DNA of 64,000 bases from Hyaloperonospora brassicae (taxonomy: Eukaryota; Oomycota; Peronosporomycetes; Peronosporales; Peronosporaceae), in assembly GCA_947650285.1 (NCBI GenBank), contig CANTFL010001446.1, positions 372,001 to 436,000 on the forward strand, read 5' to 3'. Below, piece after piece: positions 20,420 through 33,480 of this stretch. The position numbers and the translations under genes are program-made. Below the pieces are notes generated by a model that searched no databases, was not told the DNA's origin, and worked only from the letters and a program-made list of their open reading frames with translations. How positions within the stretch are numbered: position 1 is the stretch's first letter; every line of letters starts with the position of its first letter.

Positions 20420-21665
20420 GGGGTGGGAACGGGCGACATCATTATGTCGATGAAAACGCCACGAGGAGTGAAAAAGGAAATTATTACATATGTGTGGCAC
20501 ATTCCCCAACTTTCGCGCAATTCGTTCTCCGTAAGGGGTTTCGCCAAAGATTTTGGCCCGGTAACGTTTGAGCAAGATGTATGCTTTGCTGAAGTGAAAT
20601 GTCTTCGTTGAAAACTTGGTGTGCGCGAAGGCAATGGAATTTTCAAGTTGTGCATGAATCCTCTTCTGATGGACGGGGCCAATGTGAATAGCTCGTTAAG
20701 ATGCCATGGGGACACCACTTCGAATCTTTGGCACCTTCGACTACGTCACACCGGCTATAGCGGTCTATTCACCACCGTCACCAAAGACTGTGGCATTGAT
20801 ATCAAGATGACATCAGTGCGCAAGTGGGAGATATGAAATGTATGTGAGCTCAGTAAGCAGACAAGAATGAGCTTCATGAAGTGTTCCACAAAGTGTGCCA
20901 AGGAAGTGCTCAAAGTCATCCACAGCGACATCTGTGGCCTAATGCGGACTGAGCAATTCAGTGGCAAGCGCTACTTTGTCACTTTTATTGACGAGAAGTC
21001 GCATTATTGTGTCGTTTATATGTTATAAACACGTCAAAAGTAGCCGGAAGTTTTGCCCAATTTGTTGCGCTGGCCGAAACCCAGACCAACATGCGCGTGA
21101 AAACGCTTCGATGTGGTAACGGCGGGGGATATAATTTTGGTTTGATGGCCAAGTTCTGTGCAGAACGCGGCATTGTACAGAAGTTTACGCCTCCCCACAC
21201 TCCTCAGCTGAATGAAGTTGCCGAGCGCATGAATCGCACGCTGGTTAATTGCGGTTGTTGCATGCTAAAACACGCTGATTTGCCGAAGTCGTACTGGAGG
21301 AAGCTGTCATGACTGCGATAGTTCTCCGCAAACGATGCCAAACACGTGCGGTCGGTCATGGCATTTCATCTTATCAAGTTTATGCTGGAAATAAACCCCT
21401 GTTGGAGAACCTGAGAGTTTTTGCTTGCCATGCGTACGTCCGCGTGTCCAAGGATAAGAGCTCAAAATTTGACGTCCTCTCGGTGCGCCATCGATTTCTT
21501 GGCTATTCCGAACATGAAAAGACTTATCGATTCGAAGACATTAAGAACGGTCGTGTGATGACAAGTAGTGATGCGCGATTCATGGAGGACGACTTCGACC
21601 ACATTAAGACAAGTCCAACAGTCGCCGTTCAAGATGAAGCGGTGGTCGGTGAACCTTCGTCTTAA
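20420..21665 (+). pseudogene. Copia protease, pre-integrase and integrase remnant
   Basis: Pieces in order: end of the protease region (YVWHIPQLSRNSFSVRGFA), the GAG-pre-integrase zinc-finger region (NLWHLRLRHTGYSGLFT), and the integrase core with HSDICG, TFIDEKS and the glutamate motif LNEVAERMNRTLV. A core extension follows up to 21665 with the YSEHEKTYRF motif typical of Copia. The frame changes several times and stops occur (for example about 21027). Confidence 0.85.
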
Positions 21666-21989
21666 AGTGATCAGACCGACCAAGATACTGATGACGCTGG
21701 GATATACCAAGATTTCATGCTGGACAGCACCAAGAAGTCACAGCCTCAAGCCCCATTGGACGTCGACTTTGAGCCTGGAAGCAAGCGGCATCAACGAAAT
21801 CGGTCGCTTGAACAGGCCGTGACGCTTTCTACGGCTAAGAAACAGAATCTTCACCGATCGCTTGATGAGATATCCGCGACGGCTCACGAATTTGAAGCTG
21901 CATTTGTTGTTGATTCGGTGGGGAAGTGCCGACCACGTTCAAGTCGGCGATGGAATAAAAACTCGGCCAATTGAAAGGATGCATGCGAC

Positions 21990-22800
21990 TCCTAAGTGGC
22001 GTCATTGCGCAAGAACAAGACTTGTAGATTAGTGCCGCTTCCACAAGGTCGCAAGGCAATAGGTTGTCAATGGTTCTTACGGATCAAGGAAAATCAAGCT
22101 GGCGAGGTCGAGAGATTTAAAGCGCGACTTGTGGCCAAGGTTTTTTGCAGAAGCATGGCGTCGACTATAGAAACATTTGTCTCGGTAGCCTAATTCACGT
22201 CAATGCGGATCCTGCTCACTTTGTCCGCCAAGTATAAGTTAACGGTGCACTAAATGTCTATCAAGATAGCTTTCCTGAACGGACTTCGTGACGAAGAGAT
22301 CTACATGACGCAGTCCGACGGATACATCAACAAAGTCAAGCCGTACTACGTCTGTCAGCTCAAGCAACTTCTCTACGGTTTAAAGCAATTTCCGCGCATG
22401 TAAAATCAAACCTTTGACAAGTTCATGCTCGAAATAGGGTTTAAGAAGTGCAACACCGATCACTGCATCGACGCCGGGTGGGACGGAGAAGACATGATTA
22501 TTGTGGCCCTTTACGTCGATGATTTGGTCCTCGCATGTAACAACAACAAGATGCTCCAAATGACAACGATGGGTTGTGCAAGCGATTTGAGATGACGGAC
22601 CTCGGTCGGCTGAAATACTTCCTGGATATGGAAATTGATCAAGATGCCATCAGTGGCAATGTTTCCGTTCGTCAAATCACGATTGCCGCAGACATACTGG
22701 AAAAGTTCGGCATGGAGAGCAGTAACACCGTCAAAATACCACAAGATCCCGGACCCAATTTAACCATGAGCATGCGCGGGGGGATAAAACCATGAAGCGA
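21990..22800 (+). pseudogene. Copia reverse transcriptase remnant
   Basis: Shows AIGCQWFLRIKENQAGEVER, KARLVAKVF, the palm segment YYVCQLKQLLYGLKQ and the catalytic YVDD at 22512-22523 (ALYVDDLVLACNN). TAA/TAG codons lie within the domain (for example about 22192 and 22401), so it is inactive. Confidence 0.85.
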
Positions 22801-22802
22801 CC

Positions 22803-23440
22803 ATGGCAAATATCCCGTATCGCAATGCTGTCGGCTGCATCATGTATCTCATGGTTATGGCTCGACCGGATCTTGCTGCCTCAGTGGGGGTTATCATCCT
22901 GTTTACTTCGGATACATGCCCAAAACATTGGCAAGCACTCACGATGGTCGTCAGATACGTGCAAGTGACGAAGACACACGGCATCGAATTCCAAGCCGAG
23001 AAACAAGAAGAACTTAAAGGCTATTCGGAGGCGGAATGGGCAGGCGACGTGGACACTCGACGAAGCTTAAGTGGCTACGAGTTTTATGATGAATGGCAAA
23101 TGCATCAGCTGGAGAAGCAAGAAAAAGCGCACGGGTGCACTATCGTCAACGGAAGCAGCATACATGGCGTTTACCGAAGCTGTTCAAGCCATTTGGCAGA
23201 AGGCGTTCATGTGCGAACTTGTCGAGATGTCACTAAGCGAAGCCGTCAAGATCCACGTAGACAATCGAGAATCGATAGCGTTGGCTAAGAACCCGGAATG
23301 CCACAAGCGTACCAAGCACATTGATATTCGCTATCAATTCGTGAAGGAGAAGGTCGAAGACGGTCAAGTGATGATGTACTACAGCTCGACGAAGGACACG
23401 AAGGCTGACGTAATGAACAAGCCAATTAGCGCGGTATAGT
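22803..23440 (+). pseudogene. Copia RNase H remnant
   Basis: Shows NAVGCIMYLMVMARPDLA, YSEAEWAGDVDTRRSLSGYE with an aspartate-to-glutamate change in the usual YSDADWAG motif, VDNRESIALAKNPECHKRTK, and the end STKDTKADVMNKPI. It is split over two frames near 23100. Confidence 0.85.
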
Positions 23441-23501
23441 TCGAAGGTCTTCGAAACAAGTAGGGAATTAAGCCGCCAAGCGCGGCCGAGTCGATTGGTA
23501 G

Positions 23502-23767
23502 TGTCAAAGAGAAGGCGTTTCGACCGGTGAAGAGATAACGGTAGAAACCGGCATGTCACTCACTTACCGGTAATATTGAGCTCAAGTTGATGACGGCGGA
23601 ATGAGTGGTTTCGGAGAAGCCACGCGCCTATTGGCTGAGGTAAATTAGAATTGGGGTATAGTGAGTGCAGTATACTATAATGCGGGGCTTAGAGGTAGCA
23701 ATCAGTTTGCTAACGAAGGACCAACTAATATATTCACTTTGCATTTTCCCAACAACTAAGCACTCGA
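23502..23767 (+). repeat. Copia 3' LTR
   Basis: Begins TGTCAAAGAG and ends near CAACAACTAAGCACTCGA. It is continuous across the site where the 5' LTR carries the mitochondrial fragment, so it gives the empty-site sequence (TTTGCTAACGAAGGACC). Confidence 0.85.
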
Positions 23768-26700
23768 CTTTTTAAAAAGTAATGACCTAAAATGCTAAAA
23801 AGCATACCACCAGCGATGGACCTGCTCAATAGGAGGCAAACAAAGCCATTACACGAAGAACTAGTTTATCTAGGTTCACGTAAGTCTATATTACATGCCT
23901 CATCGTATTTAAATGAACATAAGCAGCTGAATTACTTTCTTTATCAACACGCACAGTTATGATATATTATAAACAGGGCGAAAACGTTCCTTGCCGACCT
24001 TGTTCAGGTACTGTGGACGCAAGGTCCGTTTCAATTACACAGGCGGTCATTAGTTCATGTAGCCGTTGTAGTATAAGCATTAGGTGCCTTTATAAACCTA
24101 AAAGCACGTCGTGATTTGTTCACCCACACTAACCATCAGCCATTGGCACGGTTGACGAGAATACACAAACAGTCGCAATTGGAGATATATATATGTGATG
24201 TAAGATAAAACGCGGTCGATAGAAAGGGTGAAGTCGTCGGTAGCCTAGATACCAAACTCATGATGTTCTCCGTATAGGCATGCTATCAACATACTAACAT
24301 TTTCTACCTCATGAAGCATCACTTATTGCTACGTAGGAGATTGTCGCCTTGTGTAATTAAGAGGTTTTCATCAATCTTGAGTGTTTAGAACTAAACAGTG
24401 CTTAACAAAAGTAGATTATTGAGGCCACAGCATGACAACGATACAATACCTGTCTAACATGTCATCATCAATGTGAGATCTTGAAAATTGACACAAGAAA
24501 TAAATTGTTAGTCGAAGTAGACTTATAGATGGTAAGATTTGTCCTATTGACGGCTTCTACATAGATGGTCGCGACAAAAATTAAGCGATGAGGTTAAGCG
24601 CTAGTAAGTTCATTCTTGTTGGAAATGCTATTGTTTTTGTCATCCGTACCCGCGTAGACTCTATTGATCAATATAATGGCATATCGAAATGTATTTTTTC
24701 AAAATAAATGATTAATGCAAATTAATGGGCAACAGCCAGACATGGATTCGAAGGGGTCCTGTGTACAGATATACATGTTTTACCCATAATACAATAGCCA
24801 AATGTGAAGACCCGATCTAGTTTCAAAGTTGATTTTGTCCACAATGTTGTCATTATATAAAAATCTTGCAAATAGTGCTCGTGAGACTTAGTAAGAGTTG
24901 CTGATTCCCGTAGATAGACTCAAAGACGCATCACGAACAAATTTTTGTGGTGCGTTTAGTTTAGTGCATGCTCAAACACAAGTTATTATCCTTGAGTTTT
25001 TATATAGGACACTTAAGGTGGGAATTTCGTGCATTTGAAGTTTCATATGTCAGGACAAAGAGGTTCATTAATTACATATGGTAACGAAATAATCCAGAAA
25101 TAGTCGGACAGTATCATTAGGATAACAAGTTAATTAGGTTCCAGTTGTTAATATTGCAATATTATTGTATAATCGATGTAAAGGAGACTAAATATCGTAA
25201 GAGGACAAATCAACTGCCCCTAATAATGAAAATAAGGACCGAAATAGCATATGACATGGACCTGATACTTCGTGGGATTGTCTAATGTCAAAACTAGCTA
25301 AATACGCGAAAATCAAGTAGGCTCGAGCATCATCAATAAAATGATCTCAAAGGTTAGCCTATGACGATGATTCCAACTAAGTGTATGAGCAACTCCAAAT
25401 GGTTTGTCATAAGTTAATACAATCAATATACTTTTTCTAAATAATTATTATAGGTAAGGAATACAGTAATTATCAACTAACAAGCTGATATATTAATATA
25501 TTCAAACCTATTGATTATAGGAGCAGACACACATCGATATCTCAAACGATCTAAGTTCTAGGTAATTTAGGATTGGGGGGATTTATCATTTTAAAAGCTG
25601 CTTACCTTCTCTTTATAAGCACTCAGAGATAACCAAGTTTACTCAACATATACAGTTGTTCACCTTCGGCGCCGGCCGAGTAGACTCTGCATAGCGGCTG
25701 GCTTGTTGCTTATAATTTCAGCGATTTTAATGATTCTACGTGTTAATTAGCGCTTACGACCAATCAGCAAGTGAAACCATCGCACTCACATAGTGGGATA
25801 TCAGAAGCTTGTGAACGATTCAATCTATAAAATGGAACGGTATCTTAAATGAAAATGACAGATTTAATTAAAATCAATTTTGCTAGATAATTCATAAAAA
25901 AATGTATTGCCTGAGCAACAGTGAATCAACCACGTTTCAATTTAAGTTAATTGTAACCGGTATCGATGCAGTACAGGTCTTTCAATCTCTATGATATTCA
26001 CAAAAAGTTTAATATCATTGCAAATGCGTCTAGTTGATAAACGGTTCCGACCTATGGCAAAAATTGATTTCTTAAGGAACTTGAATTACTAAATCGTAGC
26101 GAAATGGCCTTAGAAAAGTTGTTCAACAAAAAGTAGCAGCATTTTGTCACATTGATCATTAATTATAAGCGTCTTGAATCATGAAGCCAGCACCGCGCTT
26201 TGACTGTGTGTGATTTGATAGCAACGTACAAAAAAAGCTTGAGGTGGCAAACTCAAAGGCACTCTCTTCCTGTCAGTTTGAAAAATAATACTCGAATAAA
26301 TGGAGCGACATGTCAACAACTTCGCATCCGCTTCCTTCATCCTTGTTGGAAGACGGTAAATGGTGTCGGACAGCTTATGCGGCCCTTACTTTAGGTGTAG
26401 TAACGTATGCTGTGACATTTTTTGCAATATTAGTATAGCTTCTAACCGTGAGAGGAATGTCTCTAGATTTTACGTATAAGAATTCGATGGTATCCGGACC
26501 TCAGCTGATCTTTCACTAGATGGACCATATTATAATCATTTAATAAATGATTCGCTTAAACTAGAACCCTCCCGTTTTTCCACGCAGATCAATTCTTCAA
26601 TCTTCTCGACTTCCATGAAGGACAAGTAGGGTGTACCGGGACCATCTTAACGAACATTGACGAGCACATAACGTGTTTTTAATCATCAATGAGCATAACA

Positions 26701-28543
26701 CGATATAGCTCGAAATACATCGGATGTTATAAACAAAGAGCGCGTATGGAATGCCCACTTTGCATCAAATTTATGCTCCCTGCTCAGTCTTCATCTTAGC
26801 ACGCGACGCCTCCACCATGTGTCTTGCCGAAAGGTTAAAATCTATATTGACACATATGTATCTTAAATATGTAAGCTGTCGACCAAGGATTTTGCTCGTC
26901 AATCGAAGTTTTACATGCCAAAGTTAATCTTCGATGCCAAGAGCTTTGCCAAAACTGACAAGCTCATCGCATCACCGTGATCGGAGTCTCAATGTACCTT
27001 TTTAAACGTGGAAAATATAAATTAACCAACTTCGGCAGAGGCACATGTATTATTCTATCAACAGAAGCTTTAGTGGAAAGTCGACACAGCTTGTCATTCT
27101 CTTCGATACAAGTGCTCGCATCGATGCCGACACTTGATACGGTGGAGGTGTTATACAGGTTTGTAAAATAAATACAATCGCGTCACGATAATGATACATG
27201 GATTCGGCAATTGCAACGTATTGATCGTCCTATGCCAGAATAAAACGTGGCGATTCTTCTTTAAAATGTTGATGAATATGTTACTCACGACCGCAGACCG
27301 GTAGGTATCGCTCGAAAGTGACAAAATCTTCGAACTTGACTTGATAAATGTTCTTTTACACCGCTTTCATGGATGAGTACGTAAACCGTAGAGAAAGAGC
27401 GACATGATACCATGCATAGTGAACTACCTGCGCTTTTGAATGCAACAGTATGAATTGCCCTGCGCAAGATTTATATAATATGGTGTATCAAGCCTTACAC
27501 ACATGACTTGTAGGAGTAAATGAAAGAATAGTGAGTACGTTAGTCGAGTGGTCAAAAACAGCCGGTAATATGGTAATATAGCTCAAAAAATGTATTTGCT
27601 AAATCCTTTATCGATATGTCTGTCTAAAAGAGTCGATCATTGCGCCAGCTTATCACGAAATAAAACCAATATCATAAGACTAAAGGATATAAATTATAGA
27701 AGGAAGCGTAATTATACCATGCATATTAGTGTATACTGTGATTTTCCCAGGATATCATTCTGCCCATAGTTCGTACCGTGACCGCTTTAAGTAATTTAAT
27801 TTAAATTACCGGGAAATAAATGATTTGTATTCCCTAATTTACGCACTATTCGTAGAAAATGCACAAACTCTGGCGGCGACGTTAGTAGAGGACGCCATAG
27901 TAAAGGCGACGTAGTAATGGAATGCCATGTTGGTGTTGCATTGAAATAGATCGCTTTTTTATTTGCCCATGATCTGGACTTGAGTAGTCCAACAAGAGCA
28001 AGTGTTTGTCTTCCAGTGATTTAATCGGACCACCGACAAAATACCCTATACGTCGCGGTCACCGGGTGGGGTGTCATAAACGACGTCGACAAGAACCTAC
28101 GTAGTATCCCGTCTTACGACGACTTCGCGGTTCGGCATTGTAGATGAAGCATAATCATACCACAAATTAGGATATTCAACGGACACGTAATATCTTACAG
28201 AAAATTCTTGCACAGGCTTGCACGCATCTTGTCACCCGATGCGGTTTGTCTAAAACAAATAAAGAAAAATTAAAATGGCGCAATCATTTTAACTGATTTG
28301 AAATTAAAGAAAACGACGGGGAGGCTTCAGTGTCACTTTACGCGAACCTGCAAGTGAAGAAAATACCAGTCAATTTCTTATAATTGGCAAGTAAACGGAC
28401 CTGCATCATGCGAGTGTGCTCCGTCGCAAAATAATTTGCATCAAAATTCCGACAGAGGTCCTCAGTTAAACTCACAACAATGGGCCAGACAGACCGTTAA
28501 CATTGCGACTGAGGGATTTTGTCACCATACCGCCAGACGAAAT
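23768..28543. other. AT-rich gene-free region
   Basis: About 4.8 kb with no frame above about 64 codons and no motif I can name. Composition and position suggest decayed transposon sequence. I see no tRNA, rRNA or satellite structure. Confidence 0.5.
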
Positions 28544-30324
28544 TGTGGTAAAGCCACTAATTAAATCATGGGACGTGGATCGGTGGCCACACAGTCAAGG
28601 CGTCACTTACTGGTGAAAAAGGAGGCCATGGGACGTGGCAATCCAATAAGGAGGTGGAAAACGATCTCAACGGGGATCGGCGATTTGGTCCAACTGTTAC
28701 CAGACTGATGGATACGGACCGACCTGAGACGGAGCGATCTGGGACAAGACGACAAATGGCAGATTTCCATTGAGCGATCTGGGACCAGGTGATGTCATAT
28801 GACTCTGTGACGAAGGTGTAACATCCTGCAGATCGGTGACACTCTTTACCGGTCTCCCAGAGGGAGTACTGATTTAGTTTAATTATGGCCCGATCTGGAA
28901 TTGTGGATGCTTGTGGGAGTCCGTGGGACCGTTGTGAGAACTATGGATGGTCCTATCGCGCACATAAACCCTTGAAGATGGTATCGGAGTACGCTAAATG
29001 GACGGATGAACACATATGACCGGATCGCACGGTGTCGATCTTCAACAATCTCGAATTGGACATCAGATCGGTCATGTTCCCTGCTGACTATGGATATATT
29101 GGTGATGGAGCTGTTAAATCGTAATAAACATGCTTGATAAAGGTCCATGAGTGATGTCCCAAACGTTCAGATCGAAAGAGCCAGTGGAAACCGGTTGAAT
29201 TGACGTCGCAAAATGGATTTAGACATATTCGGCATTTGGATACTATTTTGGATTTTTCGGTACCAAAATTGGGTATTTGATACCGTATTTGGAATTTGGT
29301 CCCTTTTGGGTGTCTAGGTACGATATCGGGAGTATTGGCGCTATCTTTGGAGTACAGGTCACGAAATTTCGACACGTGTTCAAGGGGGCGGTCAAGCTTA
29401 AAGATGATATCGACTTGGATAGTGGCCTATAGTTGGGAATAGGCTCAAAGATAGGTTGGATATTAATTTGGTTGGTTAATTATCAGACTTGAACTCTACT
29501 TCTTCTGCTCACGACACACGTCCTACTCCCCTCTTCTCCGGGCAAGAATGATTTGGCTTCCCCGTCAGGTCAAGGCACGCGTGTTGCAGAGACACAGAAG
29601 ACCGATCTCGGATTGTTGGCCAAGATCAAGAAGAGCGATCTCGGGATATCTGGCCCGGATCGATCAAGTACTCACACTCAACTCAACCGCTAGGGTAGCA
29701 GCAAACAACAACACAAGGAAAAGGATTTTGGACACAAGATCGCGAGACAGCTCAAGTATTCAGAAGATCTGGACAAGGAGTTCAAGGCAAGACCGAGCAA
29801 GACTGAAGCGATCTACAGGGCAGATCGGCACGTTTCATTTTGGCGAAACAAGCAACCGATCCGCCCACATTGCGCACTTCCGGCAAGATCGGCCGATCCC
29901 GAGACCAGATCGGACCGATCCCAAGGCAAGATCGACGCAAGACTACTATTTGCTGAGTGAAGATTTCCGCACAGCAAAGACCCCAATCCCGAAGACAAAT
30001 CGAGATCGGTGTGATTTAAGATCGAGATCGCGACATCTTTAACTAGAGATAGCCGCGGCTCAAGAACAAGATCGCAGAACCCCCGTTCGTGGTGTGATGA
30101 TTTTCGCACCGGAAGCGAACGCTCAACCCATCCTCTCAGCGAGATCGACATCTCCCAAGGCCATTACGAAGAGCTAAAGCCAGCCCAACCGACGAATACA
30201 CAAGGTGAGCACAAGGTTTTACAGCAAGGCACGGATCGGAGTATCCCCTCCGTGAGTCGGCAAGTCTGGGCAAGTGAAAGATCGACACTCACTAAAGTAA
30301 ATTTTTTAAATCGACTTTATTACA
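28544..30324 (+). repeat. Gypsy 5' LTR (about 1.78 kb)
   Basis: Begins TGTGGTAAAG and ends TTACA. It pairs with 41416-43194. The first 110 bp differ strongly between the LTRs. The remaining 1.65 kb shows only some fifteen to twenty differences, including a 2-bp indel. The 164-codon frame at 29548-30042 has the same form in both LTRs and is GATC-rich low-complexity sequence, probably not a protein. Confidence 0.9.
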
Positions 30325-31248
30325 ATGGTGCGCGTGCCCGGATCTTCTGAGGTCTCTGGATTTCACCGTGAGTCTACTGGCGAAGATGTCAAGATCAAGC
30401 AAGAACCTGGGATCGAAGTGTCAGCGACAGATGGATCGACGAAGACACGCAGAAACACAAGATCCTCAGGTCATCACAGTTATGGGAGGGGCTCTGATGA
30501 AATGAGAATGGAAGAGGAAGATAGGGAGATCGATCTGGAAGACAATCATCAAATACCTCCTAGGGCCATTATGGGGGTCACCGCAGATCGCTTTGCAAAG
30601 AGCGATCTGCTAAATGAATTTCCAAAGGCGAAAGCCATACCCTACTTCCTCGTCGACAGATGTCCCTACCTCAAGCCGAGGAACAAGATCACGAGATCGA
30701 CCATGCCGGAACGATATACGACGAGATCGATGGGATCGGACGGCAGAGATCGCCAGATCGACCGAATGGTGCAATCGAAAATCGGAGTCAAAGATCGACA
30801 GATCGGCGGAACCGTGCAATCGAAGATCGGACTCAAAGATCGCCAGACCGGCGGAACCGTGCAATCAAAGATCGGAGTCAAAGATCGCCAGTCCGGCGGA
30901 AACGTGCAATCGAAGATCGGAGTCAAAGAGGAATACAATGAAACACCAGATAAGATCGCAATGCCAAAGACGGAATATAACCCAATGAAGATCGCGTCCA
31001 GGGAGAAGGAGGCGACGGGTGAGACGCGGGAGCGTGCAAAATGGCAGTACTATTATGGCCATTTGAAGACTCTGCTTAAGACGGATCCAGAGTTCAAGAT
31101 ATTAAGGCCCAAGTTGATTGGTCCTCTGGATAAGCCGATCTCGGTCCCACCTTCTAAGACCAACAAAGTCGACGAGATCAATTTGATTTTGCAGATGTTG
31201 GACGACATAAGTGTCTGCCCTAACGCTTTGATGGAGATGAACTGCTGA
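30325..31248 (+). CDS. element-specific ORF with 15-residue repeats
   Basis: A 307-codon frame whose ATG directly abuts the LTR end, ending TGA at 31246-31248. It is highly charged, rich in Lys/Arg/Asp/Glu, and has a four-fold 15-residue repeat (DRQIGGTVQSKIGVK type) at about residues 142-201. No gag, envelope or enzyme domain is recognised. Position suggests an N-terminal part of gag or an accessory RNA-binding protein made first from the genomic RNA. It is the only internal frame of the element apart from RT and INT that stays open over its full length. Because it starts at the presumed primer-binding position, translation would need a transcript that begins inside the LTR. Confidence 0.55.
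   Translation: MVRVPGSSEVSGFHRESTGEDVKIKQEPGIEVSATDGSTKTRRNTRSSGHHSYGRGSDEMRMEEEDREIDLEDNHQIPPRAIMGVTADRFAKSDLLNEFPKAKAIPYFLVDRCPYLKPRNKITRSTMPERYTTRSMGSDGRDRQIDRMVQSKIGVKDRQIGGTVQSKIGLKDRQTGGTVQSKIGVKDRQSGGNVQSKIGVKEEYNETPDKIAMPKTEYNPMKIASREKEATGETRERAKWQYYYGHLKTLLKTDPEFKILRPKLIGPLDKPISVPPSKTNKVDEINLILQMLDDISVCPNALMEMNC
30748..30927 (+). repeat. 4 x 45-bp tandem repeat
   Basis: Units 30748-30792, 30793-30837, 30838-30882 and 30883-30927, each beginning GATCG. They keep frame and code for the 15-residue repeats of the ORF above. Each unit carries two or more GATC or near-GATC sites. Confidence 0.92.
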
Positions 31249-31812
31249 GTTGCAGCTTGGAACAGTTGAAGAATGCGTCGAATGAGTTTGTGGAGATCAT
31301 GATAATATTGGTAGGCAAAGCCGATACTCCTGAAGACAAGATCGTGACACCCTCGGAATCGCTCCGGAAACACCCCGCGAAATAGCCCCGCTACACCTCG
31401 AATGACTCCGAGAGCGAGTCAGACGGACCCATCAGCATTCGCCGGATGTCTCTAGGACCATCGGGTGGATAGGTCTTATAGGACTGAATTTGCAAGGCCA
31501 GGATCGACGCCTTAAAGGAGCAAAACAAGACCGACGTACAAATACGGCCGCCCGGTGCATCTAGGAGATTAAAAGATTAGGAAGAGAATGAGCTAAGTCG
31601 ATTAATTAATATGGCGATGAAGAAACACAAAGCAGAACTACGATCAGTCAAAAGAATGAACCGACAGCCGAGCCGTGACCCAGATCGCCGTACTTTTACT
31701 TAACCCTCGCAAGAGATATTTATGAAAAGCCGTATGGGATATGAAATCGGTGGAGTCCAACACTTACGATCAGATCCAGCAGGGGGCAGAATATGATCCG
31801 GGCGATCTGTAG

Positions 31813-32930
31813 ATGGACGAACCAAGGCGACCTCAAGTTGCTTCAGCTGGTGTGTCTACCGGAGCCAGCTCCGTCATTCAAAGGATCAGAATCTCAGCGA
31901 CCTCTAAGCTGAAAGAGTTCTTGAGAAAGGATCAAAAAATAGACAAAGCACAGACCTGGATCGGCAAAGTTAGATTAGCGTTCCTCCGGGACCAAGAATC
32001 GGACGAAGAAAAATGACTGGTTTTCGGTGATCTCATGGTAGGCCCAGCCCGCTACTGGTATCGACAGCTACGCAGATCAACGAGATTCAATTAAAAAGAA
32101 TTGATGAACAGCTTCCTCTTGGAATATGCAGGACACGGGATATCAGCGAGTCGGAAATATTACCACGCGAAGAAGCGGTCGGACGAAAATCCTTTGCAGT
32201 ATCTGCAACGGCTCAACGTGATGGGAATGCAGGCAAAGGTGCCGGTGATGGAGGGATCTCCAGCTGCACGCAAGTAACATGTCAACCATTTCATTGACAC
32301 CTTGGATGATCCCGATCTCTCCGACCAGCTGCTACTGCTGAATGTAGTAGATGTGGACGCCATTCAAGAGACATTGCATAGATACCAACAAGGGAGATCG
32401 CGTCAAGGGAAAGTGATGATGGGATCGTCCTAGTTCAGACAGAAGGGGACGCCTGGTCCAGCACTTTCTAAGCCTGCAAGAGCGGTGAGGATGGTCCGTA
32501 CCGAGAACATCAGCAGTGAGTCAGAGTCGGACACCAACGTATCGGATGCGGAAGATCGATTAAGATCGATCCATATGGCTGCCACTATGGATCGGCGTTC
32601 ATCACCCAGTGACGTTTCAGCAAACGCGAGATCGGTCGACCCGAACACTCGTCGAGATTATCAAGATCGCAATATTCCATCGAAGCCATGTACGCACTGC
32701 GGATCGACCAAGCATAAAGATCTCGGTTGCTGGAAGCGGCTCACCCAGAAATATGGGCGTAAAGGACACCCCTCTGACAATTTTTTTTCGTGTGTCGTGC
32801 CTGCGGTGAGATGCATGACCCGGGGAAGTGTCGCATGGAGGGGTTCTACAACATGATCCGCCAGTGGTACGTCCCAAACAAGAATACGAGGGTGCTGCCA
32901 GAGAAGGACGAGAAGATGTTAAACTAGGAC
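31813..32930 (+). pseudogene. Gypsy gag with zinc knuckle, broken
   Basis: Gag-like helical segments (KLKEFLRKDQKIDKAQTWI, VGPARYWYRQLRRSTR, NPLQYLQRLNVMGMQAKVP) are followed by a CCHC knuckle C-x2-C-x4-H-x4-C at 32689-32730 (CTHCGSTKHKDLGC) and a second, damaged cysteine cluster. Stops occur at about 32014, 32091, 32275 and 32429. Gag would package the element RNA; this copy cannot. Confidence 0.8.
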
Positions 32931-33240
32931 GCTCGCCAGGATTGAATCTGGTACGAGCCGAGCGTTCTGGGCTCTGCATTATTGCATACGTGGAAAAAAG
33001 AAGACATATCGCGAAATTAAGCAGGATACAGATATGGAAACAAATATATCTCGTTCGAAGTCAAAACGTGTCGCTTTCGTGTCCCATCTGAAGAGGATCG
33101 ATGAATACTCGCGATCTAAACCAACTATGGAGATCGAGCTCGCGTACGGTGAATCTCGCGGATACTGAAAACATTACTCGCCCAGGAAGTGGTTCAAACA
33201 GGCGAAAGCTGTTGGTAAGATCAACAACGTTAAAGCCACT

Positions 33241-33480
33241 CCGCTATTTGATTCTGGTGCTGAAGTGTCGATCATTGACACCACCTGCTCGTAAGGTCAA
33301 TTGCATTATTGACGAAAGGCAACGACAAGAATGTATCGGGATCGGAGAAACCCCGTACATGACGATAGTACGTACCAAGATCAAAGTAACCCTCGCGGGA
33401 TCGCTGGTGTACTATCTCGTTGTATGGGTAGGCTATTAAGCGGAACAAGACGCGATTTTGGGAATGGACTTTATAATACC
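33241..33480 (+). pseudogene. Gypsy aspartic protease remnant
   Basis: Contains the active-site signature PLFDSGAEVSIID at 33241-33279 (retropepsin D-S/T-G). The later flap and DFI-type segment (ILGMDFIIPAEYD around 33453-33490) is in another frame, so at least one frameshift separates them. Confidence 0.75.

Larger units (their letters stand above)
18906..23767 (+). mobile_element. decayed Ty1/Copia LTR retrotransposon
   Basis: Two LTRs (about 264 and 266 bp once a foreign insertion is removed from the first) flank a gag-pol region in Copia order: gag, protease, integrase, reverse transcriptase, RNase H. Every domain is broken by stops or frameshifts, and the LTRs differ by many substitutions, so the element is old. 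I find no matching target duplication at the proposed ends, so the exact termini are uncertain by a few bases. Confidence 0.9.

Noticed and set aside
29548..30042. 164-codon frame in the Gypsy LTR, repeated at 42419-42913
   Set aside because: It lies wholly within the LTR, is low-complexity because of GATC repeats, and is open in both LTRs simply because they are near-identical.
30326..30343. Primer-binding site of the giant Gypsy element matching a specific tRNA
   Set aside because: TGG follows the LTR end after one base, but the following bases do not fold back to a convincing tRNA 3' end when checked against the expected T-arm spacing.
30748..30927. CRISPR-like array
   Set aside because: The units are head-to-tail 45-bp coding repeats without unique spacers.
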